Shown here piece by piece: positions 1-5,998 of a DNA stretch of 11,362 nucleotides. The notes under the pieces were generated by a model, which was not told the DNA's origin, searched no databases, and worked only from the letters and a program-made list of their open reading frames with translations. Made by a program: the position numbers and the translations under genes. The stretch comes from Bacteroidales bacterium (lineage in GTDB: Bacteria; Bacteroidota; Bacteroidia; Bacteroidales; Bacteroidaceae): positions 1 through 11,362 of the forward strand of contig SFCY01000071.1 in the NCBI GenBank assembly GCA_004558865.1, in the 5' to 3' direction. Numbering within the stretch: position 1 is the stretch's first letter; every line of letters starts with the position of its first letter.

Positions 1-293
1 AAGGAAAATGGTCATGTCCAGGCTTACGCTCCTACCGGAGCTATGGTTCTGAAGTGACGGAGTAGCCTTACGAGCAAGCTCGACGGCTACCCCGTCACTC
101 CAGAACCACACCTTTGGTGGCAAGCCTGCCCATGACGAAAATCGCTATCGCGTAAAATTGCGCTTACGCGCATAAAATTCTACGGCTTCAAGTCAAGGCT
201 TTCCCCGTTTTTGGGCAGATGCAAGGGTGCGCTGATTTTATGCGCTTTGGCGCAATTTTATGCCCAGGCAATTTTCGTCATGGACAGGCTTTG
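1..293 (+). repeat. Structured non-coding repeat, copy 1 (left end outside window)
   Basis: Bases 1-273 match 2706-2987 in the same orientation. The first 163 bases differ at only four positions; beyond that there are small indels and the match ends at CAATT. The copy is dense in inverted repeats. A closing stem pairs 11-25 (GTCATGTCCAGGCTT) with 122-136 at 13 of 15 positions. Inside are a 5-bp hairpin (28-41), a 23-bp arm (45-67 with 85-107, two A-C mismatches) and a small CCAC/GTGG hairpin (106-120). Beyond it, 153-178 and 235-260 form a long A/T-rich inverted repeat whose halves can also fold alone (TGCGC-4-GCGCA). A third copy of the closing motif lies at 277-291. No credible protein is encoded. 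It ends 20 bases from the acyltransferase stop. A structured RNA, a non-autonomous mobile element or a 3'-end processing element are all possible. Confidence 0.8.
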
Positions 294-300
294 TCTCATG

Positions 301-313
301 GCCGGCAGCCGGC
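301..313. other. GC palindrome abutting the acyltransferase stop
   Basis: GCCGGC, one base, then GCCGGC forms a perfect interrupted palindrome directly after the leftward acyltransferase stop codon (314-316). There is no U-tract on the leftward transcript, so it is not a classical terminator. It may end or stabilise the transcript together with the repeat that follows. That role is inference. Confidence 0.35.
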
Positions 314-1474
314 TCATTCCAGTCCGTGGGCCTTGCGGTAGTTGATGGCTGGATTGGCATACATCGTCAGCAGGCGTTCGCGCAGGAAGGCCTCGTCCTT
401 GTTGGGGACGATGATTCTGCTCACACGGCGGTGGAGATAGGCGTCGAACACCTCGCGCTGGTAGGCTGTGTATTCGTGCGTGAAGTCGTTGGTGCCGCGC
501 AGCTCGTCCAAGGCGATGTAGTTGGTGGGGTAGAGGCGGTAGTTGTAGTGGATCTGGTGGTCGATGTAGCGGCACAGGTCGTCCATCATCTCGTTGTTGT
601 TCATCTTCTTCGTCTTGAGCGTCTCCAGATAGTCGTCTATGCAGGGAGAGCAGTGGTAGTGGATGTGTCCTTTGAATCCTGCTATGCCCGTCTGCATGCT
701 GAACACGTCGTCGCGGGGTCCCTTGTGCCAGTCGGCGTTGTCGCGCCTCTTCTGGAACTCGGCCGCCTTGAGGAAGTCGCAGGGGTCGAACTCGTAGCTG
801 ATGGAGAGAGGCACGATGTGGAGCTGCTGCAGCCGCTCTATGGGCGACCCCTCCCCGCCGAGCGTGAGCATCTTGATGATGCCCTTCTGCGTGCGGTCGT
901 CGGAGTCCTTGGCTCGTCCCTCGCGCTGCGCAATCCACAGGTTCTCGTGCTTCTCGCCAATGGCGTAGTGCATGTAGTTAGACAGCTTGATGCTCGACAT
1001 CAGCCTGTCCTTGGCCATCAGCCCTCGGCGCACGATGAAGCTCTTGTTCACCCTCACGATGTCGAGCACCCACGGCAGCGAGAGCAGGTTGTCGCCGATG
1101 GCGATCTCGCAGGTGGTGTCAAACTTGGCGTCGACGAGCAGCATGTCGAGGAGCGCCGAGTCGAGCACGATGTCGCGGTGGTTGCTCATAAAGGTGTAGC
1201 ACCTGCGGTTGGAGATGTTGCTGATGTCGATGTCGCAGCCGCGGCTGGCGTGTCTCAGCAGGTCCTTGAGGAAGGTGTAGCAGAATGTGAGCTGGAACTC
1301 CATGTTGGTCTTGCACTTGCGCATACGCGTGGCGATGGTCTCGAAGGGTGTCTTCGGATAGAGGAATTTCACCACGGCCTGGAACTGCGGGTTGCTCAGG
1401 AGCCGCTCGTATACCTCGGGCAATTCGTCGCTGTTGAACGGGCGAATGTCGTCAAATTCAGATGTTGTTCTCAT
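314..1474 (-). CDS. Acyltransferase, PlsC/GPAT-like (lysophospholipid acyltransferase superfamily)
   Basis: A 386-residue protein with the blocks of glycerolipid acyltransferases in order. They are an N-H-R-D-I-V-L-D catalytic block (residues 98-105), FIVRR (146-150) as the substrate block, Q-R-E-G-R (183-187) as the EGR block and IVPLSIS (220-226) as the fourth block. The family moves acyl groups from acyl-ACP or acyl-CoA onto glycerol phosphate or related lipids at the inner face of the membrane; the substrate here cannot be read from sequence. It is longer than PlsC (about 240 residues), with an N-terminal extension of about 90 residues and a C-terminal extension of about 150. The histidine-to-aspartate spacing is HX5D, not the usual HX4D. 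No membrane helix is evident. It starts 49 bases after the DeoR-type regulator stop with no separate promoter seen, so the two are probably co-transcribed. Family confidence is good; exact reaction is unknown. Confidence 0.85.
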   Translation of the reverse strand: MRTTSEFDDIRPFNSDELPEVYERLLSNPQFQAVVKFLYPKTPFETIATRMRKCKTNMEFQLTFCYTFLKDLLRHASRGCDIDISNISNRRCYTFMSNHRDIVLDSALLDMLLVDAKFDTTCEIAIGDNLLSLPWVLDIVRVNKSFIVRRGLMAKDRLMSSIKLSNYMHYAIGEKHENLWIAQREGRAKDSDDRTQKGIIKMLTLGGEGSPIERLQQLHIVPLSISYEFDPCDFLKAAEFQKRRDNADWHKGPRDDVFSMQTGIAGFKGHIHYHCSPCIDDYLETLKTKKMNNNEMMDDLCRYIDHQIHYNYRLYPTNYIALDELRGTNDFTHEYTAYQREVFDAYLHRRVSRIIVPNKDEAFLRERLLTMYANPAINYRKAHGLE

Positions 1475-1497
1475 AATCCCTTGTATTTTCTGTTTTT

Positions 1498-1514
1498 CCC
1501 TCCCATGCGGAGGG
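1498..1514. other. Short hairpin between regulator and acyltransferase genes
   Basis: CCCTCC, a 5-base loop, then GGAGGG lies 9 bases after the regulator stop. On the leftward transcript it is followed by an A-rich stretch rather than U residues, so it should not terminate. It may tune stability or expression between the two genes (inference). Confidence 0.35.
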
Positions 1515-1523
1515 GGTGTTCTG

Positions 1524-2303
1524 TTAACCTTTTGTTGATGTGGGAGCTGTCACGAACTCTATTCCCATCTCCTCCAGTTTGTTGACCGTCTGCGGGTTCA
1601 CCTTGTCGTCGGTGATGATCATGTCCACGTCGGTGAGGTTGGCTATCTTGGCGAAGCCCCGCCGTCCGAACTTGGAGGAGTCGGCCAGCACGATGGTCTT
1701 CTGCGCGCAGCTCATCATGATTTGGTTGAGGTGGGCCTCGCGCAGGTCGGTGGTGGAGATTCCATATTCCGCGTCGATGCCGTCGACGCCCAAGAAGAGC
1801 TTGCTGAACGAGCATCCCTGTAGGAACGTCTCGCTGTAGGCCCCGACTACCGACAGGCTGCTGTGGCGCAGCATGCCGCCGAGCTGTATGATGTCGATGT
1901 TGCTGTCCTGAGAGAGAATCATCGACGACTTGAGCGAGGCCGACACCACGGTGAGCTTCTGCACGGGCTTGATGCATTGTGCGAAGGCGTGGATGGTGGT
2001 GCCTGAGGCCAGGATGATGGAGTCGTTGTAGGTGATGAGCTTCGCCGCCTCCCTGCCGATGGCGTACTTCTCCTGCGGAGCCAGCTTCTCTTTCTCGTTC
2101 ACTGTCCTGTTGTTGGTGAAGGGGTTGACGATGATGGCCTTTCCGTGGCTGCGATACAGCTTTCCGGCTTTCTCCAGCTCGGTGAGGTCCTTGCGGATGG
2201 TCACCGCCGAGACCTCCAGCATTTCCGACAGGTCAGAGACCAGCACGGAGCCATGCTTGAGCAGCATGTCCATGATGGTTTTATATCTTTCTTCTTTTGT
2301 CAT
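1524..2303 (-). CDS. DeoR/GlpR-family transcriptional regulator
   Basis: A 259-residue protein, typical length for the family. Residues 5-57 are a DeoR-type winged helix-turn-helix (recognition helix near SAVTIRKDLTELEKAG, then LYRSHGKA). Residues 75-235 are the DeoR C-terminal sensor domain, which resembles ribose-5-phosphate isomerase and usually binds a phosphorylated sugar. Its landmarks are ASGTTIHAFA (99-108), LGGMLRHSSLSVVG (141-154), FLGVDGID (170-177), GISTTDLREA (181-190) and VLADSSKFG (205-213). Family members are mostly repressors released by a sugar phosphate. The ligand and targets here are unknown, and no sugar-metabolism gene is adjacent. The nearest downstream partner is the acyltransferase, which could point to glycerol-3-phosphate or lipid precursors, but that is speculation. 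The 6-bp inverted repeat in its own leader (2340-2361) is a plausible autoregulatory operator. Confidence 0.92.
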   Translation of the reverse strand: MTKEERYKTIMDMLLKHGSVLVSDLSEMLEVSAVTIRKDLTELEKAGKLYRSHGKAIIVNPFTNNRTVNEKEKLAPQEKYAIGREAAKLITYNDSIILASGTTIHAFAQCIKPVQKLTVVSASLKSSMILSQDSNIDIIQLGGMLRHSSLSVVGAYSETFLQGCSFSKLFLGVDGIDAEYGISTTDLREAHLNQIMMSCAQKTIVLADSSKFGRRGFAKIANLTDVDMIITDDKVNPQTVNKLEEMGIEFVTAPTSTKG

Positions 2304-2339
2304 GAGGCAACTTTAGCTTTTAGGACTTAGAATTTCATT

Positions 2340-2361
2340 GCCTGATGTTTCTCGTTCAGGC
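2340..2361 (-). promoter_or_regulatory. Inverted repeat in the regulator leader, candidate operator
   Basis: GCCTGA, 10 bases, TCAGGC is a perfect 6-bp dyad between the predicted -7 box (2381-2388) and the start codon at 2303. DeoR-type repressors commonly bind inverted repeats near their own promoters, so this is a reasonable autoregulation site. It could equally be an mRNA hairpin. No second copy was found elsewhere in the window. Confidence 0.4.
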
Positions 2362-2380
2362 GTCTTGATGTTCGATATTA

Positions 2381-2388
2381 CAAATATA
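2381..2388 (-). promoter_or_regulatory. Candidate -7 box for the regulator-acyltransferase unit
   Basis: Read leftward this is TATATTTG, matching the Bacteroidetes TAnnTTTG -7 element, in an A/T-rich stretch. A matching TTTG about 19 bases upstream is not present, so the -33 half is weak or absent. The leader would be about 70 bases. Confidence 0.45.
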
Positions 2389-2489
2389 TAATATTTTTTT
2401 CGATTGCCCGTTGCCGCCGCCGACTATTTACAAATGATTAACACATCCGCTTCGTTCTGTAACTATTCTGCGAATTCTTTTAGGCGACT

Positions 2490-2705
2490 AAAACCAGCAA
2501 AACACTTTTTGCCAGCGCCAAGGGCTTGAGCCCTTTGCCATTTGCGGGGGTGATGGCGGTGACACAAAGGAAAACCTTGAAAACAGGCTGGCACAATGTC
2601 TACTGCCGGGAGGTCCGCTGCCCTCAGCGGACACACAGTATGGAAGTAAGTTTCGGCACAGCGGATATTTTCCGTGGAATCATGGTAAGTTTATATGTAA
2701 AGGGG
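2490..2705 (+). repeat. Left flank of structured repeat copy 2, hairpin-rich non-coding
   Basis: This stretch leads directly into repeat copy 2; the matching part of copy 1, if any, lies outside the window. It contains two clean hairpins: AAGGGC-TTGA-GCCCTT at 2520-2535, and a perfect 8-bp stem with a 4-base CCCT loop at 2613-2632. A 78-codon frame (2526-2762) crosses it into the repeat but resembles no protein known to me and crosses the hairpin arms, so I treat the stretch as non-coding. It may belong to the same element as 2706-2987. Confidence 0.45.
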
Positions 2706-2987
2706 AAGGAAAATGGTCATGTCCAGGCTTACGCTCCTATCGGAGCCATGGTTCTGAAGTGACGGAGTAGCCTTACGAGCAAGCTCGACGGCTACCCCGT
2801 CACTTCAGAACCACACCTTTGGTGGCAAGCCTGCCCATGCCGAAAATCGCTATCGCGTAAAATTGCGCCCTAACGCATAAAATTCTACGGAGAAAGCTTC
2901 AAGTCAATGCATTCCAAACCGCTTTTGGGCAGATGCAAGGATGCGCTGATTTTATGCGCCTTGGCGCAATTTTATGCCCTGGCAATT
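2706..2987 (+). repeat. Structured non-coding repeat, copy 2
   Basis: The second copy matches 1-273. Closing stem 2716-2730 with 2827-2841; small hairpin GCTCC-tatc-GGAGC (2733-2746); long arm 2750-2772 with 2790-2812, 22 of 23 positions paired; CCAC/GTGG hairpin at 2811-2825; A/T-rich inverted repeat 2858-2883 with 2949-2974. Relative to copy 1 it has a 6-base insertion and local differences around 2869-2918. The third closing motif of copy 1 (277-291) is missing because similarity ends at 2987. As with copy 1, the right end abuts the stop of a leftward gene (27 bases before the lipoprotein stop at 3015). Confidence 0.8.
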
Positions 2988-3014
2988 GTTGGGCGCAGGG
3001 CCGCGCATTGCGCC

Positions 3015-3656
3015 TTATTCCACTTCCTTGCTCTTCGTGCCGCTGTAGTCGTTGACGGTGAGGACTATGCGGTCGCAGTTGGCGGGCCACTTCATGGAGA
3101 CGTAGGAGCGCACGCTGTAATATTGGGGTTGGTTGTTTTGCGCGTGCAGCATTCGGATGTAGGCCACGCGCTTGCCGCCCGCCCATGCCATCGAGTCGCG
3201 CACGAAGCTGATGGCCTGCGCCTCGGCTCCGGCCTCCTGCTTGCCCGTCTTCACCTGGAAGGCCACGTTGAGATAGCCACCGCCGCGCCATGCGCTGACA
3301 AAGGTCAGGGGGTCGGTGGGTGTCTGCCTCATGTCCTTGGCCTCGTAGAGCGCACTCACGCCCATGCGGTTCATCGCCACGGGTTCCGTCCCCTTGTCCC
3401 CCAGCTTGTAGTAGGCCTGCACGCGGTAGAGCGTGTCGGCCGTGGTGGCCCATTCCACATTGGCCGGCGAGTCGAACGTGATGGTCGTTCCGTCGTCGGC
3501 CACCACATAGTCGGCCTTTTGCGCCTCTCGCGTGTGCATCATGCCGAAGCAGGCCGTGAGGTGGCTCAGCGAGCCGTCGCCCGTCTCGTAGGTCTCGCTT
3601 TCGCACGAGGTGAGGAGCAGCGACAGGGTTATGATATAAACAGGGAGTCGTCTCAT
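3015..3656 (-). CDS. NigD-like lipoprotein
   Basis: A 213-residue secreted lipoprotein. The N-terminus has a short basic region (MRR), a hydrophobic stretch and a lipobox ending LLTSC with the lipidated cysteine at residue 18, followed by acidic residues, as is common for surface-exposed Bacteroidetes lipoproteins. The rest is mostly predicted beta strand. The order of strands and the C-terminal part (about 115-213, with GGGYLNVAFQVK and a late YYSVRSYVSMKWP) resemble the NigD-like family with its beta-sandwich domain. NigD proteins are found in Bacteroidales and have been linked to bacteriocin-type loci, but most members have no known function and nothing here suggests a bacteriocin operon. 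It lies 163 bases downstream of ddl in the same direction, without a clear promoter. Family assignment is moderate; lipoprotein nature is firm. Confidence 0.72.
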   Translation of the reverse strand: MRRLPVYIITLSLLLTSCESETYETGDGSLSHLTACFGMMHTREAQKADYVVADDGTTITFDSPANVEWATTADTLYRVQAYYKLGDKGTEPVAMNRMGVSALYEAKDMRQTPTDPLTFVSAWRGGGYLNVAFQVKTGKQEAGAEAQAISFVRDSMAWAGGKRVAYIRMLHAQNNQPQYYSVRSYVSMKWPANCDRIVLTVNDYSGTKSKEVE

Positions 3657-3670
3657 ACTTGGATTTGTTT

Positions 3671-3702
3671 GTTGGGGTGGTGTAGGCTCACCGTTGGGGT
3701 GG
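3671..3702 (-). promoter_or_regulatory. Paired 10-base direct repeats upstream of the lipoprotein gene
   Basis: Read leftward, CCACCCCAAC occurs twice (3693-3702 and 3671-3680), 22 bases start to start, about two helical turns, ending 14 bases before the ATG. The spacing suits a tandem activator or response-regulator site, but no consensus promoter was found beside it, so function is unproven. A chance duplication is possible. Confidence 0.3.
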
Positions 3703-3721
3703 AAGCCTGGTTTGGAAAGGC

Positions 3722-3770
3722 GTTTGCCGCGTCGTCCCTACCTATAGATACGGCGGGCGGCGCGGCAAAC
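3722..3770. other. Long GC-rich hairpin between ddl and lipoprotein genes
   Basis: GTTTGCCGCG (3722-3731) pairs perfectly with CGCGGCAAAC (3761-3770), and the stem can continue inward with mismatches. With no U-tract it is not a standard terminator. It could limit read-through from ddl or attenuate the lipoprotein gene. Confidence 0.45.
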
Positions 3771-3784
3771 GAGGGTATGTTCCT

Positions 3785-3813
3785 GCGCGGCCCGACTGTG
3801 GGTGTGGCCGCGC
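3785..3813 (-). terminator. GC-rich hairpin just after the ddl stop
   Basis: GCGCGGCC, 13 bases, GGCCGCGC forms a perfect 8-bp stem starting 6 bases after the ddl stop on the leftward transcript. No U-run follows, so intrinsic termination is uncertain; with the hairpin at 3722-3770 it may form a composite end for the cell-wall operon. Confidence 0.4.
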
Positions 3814-3819
3814 GCCGTG

Positions 3820-4815
3820 TCATGCGAACTGATTCTCCACGATGTCGGTCAGCACCTGCTTGATGTCCAGGCCAGCGGCGCGCACCTGCTGGGGAATGAA
3901 GCTCGTTGCCGTCATGCCCGGCGTGGTGTTGATCTCCAGCATGTTGACCACGTCCTTGCCCGCCTCGTCCTTGGTGATGATATAGTCGATGCGGATGATG
4001 CCGTTGCATTTCAGGATGTCGTAGATGCGGCTGGTCTCCTCGGCCACGGCCTTTGCCGTCTCGGGAGCGATGCGCGCGGGGGTGATTTCCTGCACTTGGC
4101 CGTTGTACTTGGCGTCGTAGTCGAAGAACTCATTCTTCGTCACCACCTCCGTGGCGGGGAACACCACGCTCTTCTTCTTGGTCTTGTAGCATCCGATGGA
4201 GATTTCCGTGCCGTCCATGAAGCGCTCTATCATCACCTCGTCGCTCTCCATGAAGGCCACGCGCAGGGCGGGGGCCAGCTGGTCGGCGCATTTCACCTTG
4301 CTCACGCCGAACGACGAGCCGTCGTTGGCGGGCTTCACAAACACGGGCATGCCCAACCGCTTCTCAATCTCGGCCTCGTTGTAGGCCTCGTTGCGGCGCA
4401 GCAGGATGCTGTCGGCCACACGTACGCCGAATCCCCTGAGGTAGTTGTTGAGCACATACTTGTCGAATGTCATGGCCTCCACAAGCACGCCGCTGGTGGA
4501 GTAGGGAATATGGAGCAGGTCGAAGTAGCCCTGCATCATTCCGTTCTCGCCCGGGGTGCCGTGGATGGTGATATAGGCATAGTCGAACATCACCACCTTG
4601 CCGTCGAGCAGGAAGGAGAAGTCGTTCTTGTCGATGTTGATGTTGCGGTCGGGCAGCTGCACATGCCAGTCCAGGCCCTTCACGTCTACGATGTAGACAT
4701 TGTAACGCTCCTTGTCGAAGAAGGAATACAAGCCTTCGGCCGAACGCATGGAAACGTCGTGTTCCGAAGAATCGCCACCACATACGATGGCCACGTTTCT
4801 CTTTAGATTTTTCAT
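3820..4815 (-). CDS. ddl: D-alanine--D-alanine ligase
   Basis: A 331-residue ATP-grasp enzyme that joins two D-alanines for the peptidoglycan stem peptide in the cytoplasm. Visible motifs are GGDSSEHDVS (13-22) with the substrate glutamate E18, HGTPGENG (85-92), KPANDGSSFGV (161-171) in the ATP-grasp domain, DYDAKY (232-237) in the omega-loop, RID (275-277) and EINTTPGMT (294-302) with metal ligands E294 and N296. The tyrosine in the omega-loop is the form expected for a D-Ala-D-Ala rather than a D-Ala-D-lactate ligase. I chose the ATG at 4815 because the family begins with MKxLKxxxAIVxGG; an in-frame upstream ATG at 4881 adds 22 unfamily-like residues overlapping the spacer hairpin. It follows the pseudouridine synthase gene by 85 bases with no promoter of its own visible, so it is probably part of that transcript. 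Confidence 0.97.
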   Translation of the reverse strand: MKNLKRNVAIVCGGDSSEHDVSMRSAEGLYSFFDKERYNVYIVDVKGLDWHVQLPDRNINIDKNDFSFLLDGKVVMFDYAYITIHGTPGENGMMQGYFDLLHIPYSTSGVLVEAMTFDKYVLNNYLRGFGVRVADSILLRRNEAYNEAEIEKRLGMPVFVKPANDGSSFGVSKVKCADQLAPALRVAFMESDEVMIERFMDGTEISIGCYKTKKKSVVFPATEVVTKNEFFDYDAKYNGQVQEITPARIAPETAKAVAEETSRIYDILKCNGIIRIDYIITKDEAGKDVVNMLEINTTPGMTATSFIPQQVRAAGLDIKQVLTDIVENQFA

Positions 4816-4880
4816 ACTAACAATGTATTGTGTTTTGTTTTGATGCCATTTTCCGTTTTCGGCTTCCGCCGTCGTCCGCA

Positions 4881-4902
4881 AGCCCCCGGGCTTCGGGGGG
4901 CT
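4881..4902 (-). other. GC-rich hairpin overlapping the pseudouridine synthase stop
   Basis: AGCCCCC and GGGGGCT pair around a short loop, with the stop codon (4901-4903) at the edge of the stem. No U-tract follows on the leftward strand. It may be a partial terminator or stability element between the pseudouridine synthase gene and ddl. Confidence 0.45.
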
Positions 4903-5986
4903 AATCTATGGTTTGCCTACCCGCGATGAAGTTGCGCCATTTCTCTATGAGCAGCCTGAAGTCGTCGGGCCAGGGGCTGTCGAAGTCCATCTGCTCCCCC
5001 GTGAGCGGATGCCTGAAGCCGAGGGTCTTGGCGTGGAGCGCCTGCCGGGGACAGAGCTTGAAACCGTTCTCCACAAACGCCTTGTAGGTCGACGACCTCT
5101 GGCCTCGCAGGATCTCGCGCCCGCCGTAGCGCTCGTCGCCGAACAGCGGGTGGCCGATGCTCTTCATGTGGGCGCGGATTTGGTGGGTGCGGCCCGTCTC
5201 CAAGACGCACTCCACGAGCGTGGTGTAGCCAAACCGCTCCATCACGCGCCAGTGGGTCACCGCCGGCTTGCCCATTCCCGAGTCGGGAGCAAAGGTCTTC
5301 ATCCTCAGGCGGTCCTTGGGGTCGCGCCCGATGTTGCCCTCTATGCGCCCCGTGTCGCCCTCCATGTTGCCCCACACCAAGGCGTTGTACTTCCGGTGTG
5401 TGGTCTTGTTGTAGAACTGTTTGCCCAGCGAGGTCTTGGCCTCGGGAGTCTTGGCCACCACGAGCAGCCCGCTCGTGTCCTTGTCGATGCGGTGCACCAG
5501 TCCCACCTCTGGGTCGTTGGGGTCAAACTCGCTCATGTCCCTAAGGTGCCAGGCTATGGCGTTGATGAGCGTGCCGTGGAAGTTGCCCGCGCCGGGATGC
5601 ACCACCATTCCGGCCGGCTTGTTGACCACCATCAGCGCGCCGTCCTCATACACCACTTCTATGGGTATGTCCTCGGCCACGATGCTTGAGTCGTGCTTGG
5701 GCCGCGGGAGCATGAGCCTGATTTCGTCGTGGGGCCTCACCTTGTAGTTACTCCTCACGGCGGAGCCGTTTACGACGATGCATCCCGCGTCGGCGGCCTG
5801 CTGTATGCGGTTGCGGCTTTGGTAGGGATTCTTCTCGGCGAGGAACTTGTCGATGCGCACGGGCTTCTGCCCGGCGTCCACCTCCATCCTCCAGTGCTCA
5901 AACAGTTGGCCGTCGCCCTCGGCTTCGAGGGTCTCGGGGCTGTCGTCGGTCTCGTCTATCCAGTCCTCTGTGTCTTCTATGTTCAT
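4901..5986 (-). CDS. rluD: RluA-family 23S rRNA pseudouridine synthase, RluD-like
   Basis: A 361-residue enzyme that isomerises uridines to pseudouridine in large-subunit rRNA. Residues 1-30 are an acidic, low-complexity leader. Residues about 41-95 form an S4 RNA-binding domain (RIDKFLAEKNPYQSRNRIQQ, then VNGSAVRSNYKVRPHDEI). The catalytic domain runs from about 105 to 345, with NKPAGMVVHPGAGN (122-135) and HRIDKDTSGLLVVAKT (165-180); D168 is the expected catalytic aspartate. GRTHQIRAHM and HPLFGDERYGG are further RluA-family blocks. The S4 domain and overall length favour RluD over RluA or RluC, though target positions cannot be proven from sequence. It begins 12 bases after the PASTA gene stop, so the two are co-transcribed. 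The acidic N-terminal leader is the only unusual part. Confidence 0.93.
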   Translation of the reverse strand: MNIEDTEDWIDETDDSPETLEAEGDGQLFEHWRMEVDAGQKPVRIDKFLAEKNPYQSRNRIQQAADAGCIVVNGSAVRSNYKVRPHDEIRLMLPRPKHDSSIVAEDIPIEVVYEDGALMVVNKPAGMVVHPGAGNFHGTLINAIAWHLRDMSEFDPNDPEVGLVHRIDKDTSGLLVVAKTPEAKTSLGKQFYNKTTHRKYNALVWGNMEGDTGRIEGNIGRDPKDRLRMKTFAPDSGMGKPAVTHWRVMERFGYTTLVECVLETGRTHQIRAHMKSIGHPLFGDERYGGREILRGQRSSTYKAFVENGFKLCPRQALHAKTLGFRHPLTGEQMDFDSPWPDDFRLLIEKWRNFIAGRQTID

Positions 5987-5998
5987 CGTGTCTGTGGG

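Noticed and set aside
260..1585. A 441-codon rightward open frame opposite the acyltransferase
   Set aside because: It is the antisense shadow of a GC-rich gene with clear acyltransferase motifs. Its translation is rich in V, L, A, H and E with no recognisable domain.
2526..2762. A 78-codon frame across the left flank of repeat copy 2
   Set aside because: It crosses several hairpin arms, has no known family, and its end lies in repeated non-coding sequence. If all genomic copies keep the frame open with synonymous bias this should be revisited.
2706..2987. Insertion sequence or group II intron
   Set aside because: No transposase or reverse transcriptase frame is present, no target duplication was seen, and no domain V-like catalytic hairpin with its usual AGC triad was recognised. 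A non-autonomous derivative is still possible.
2907..3863. A long rightward frame over the lipoprotein gene
   Set aside because: It is the antisense shadow; the opposite strand has a convincing lipobox and family features.
4881..4881. Longer start for ddl at 4881
   Set aside because: The extra 22 residues do not match the family and come from the hairpin spacer after the preceding gene.
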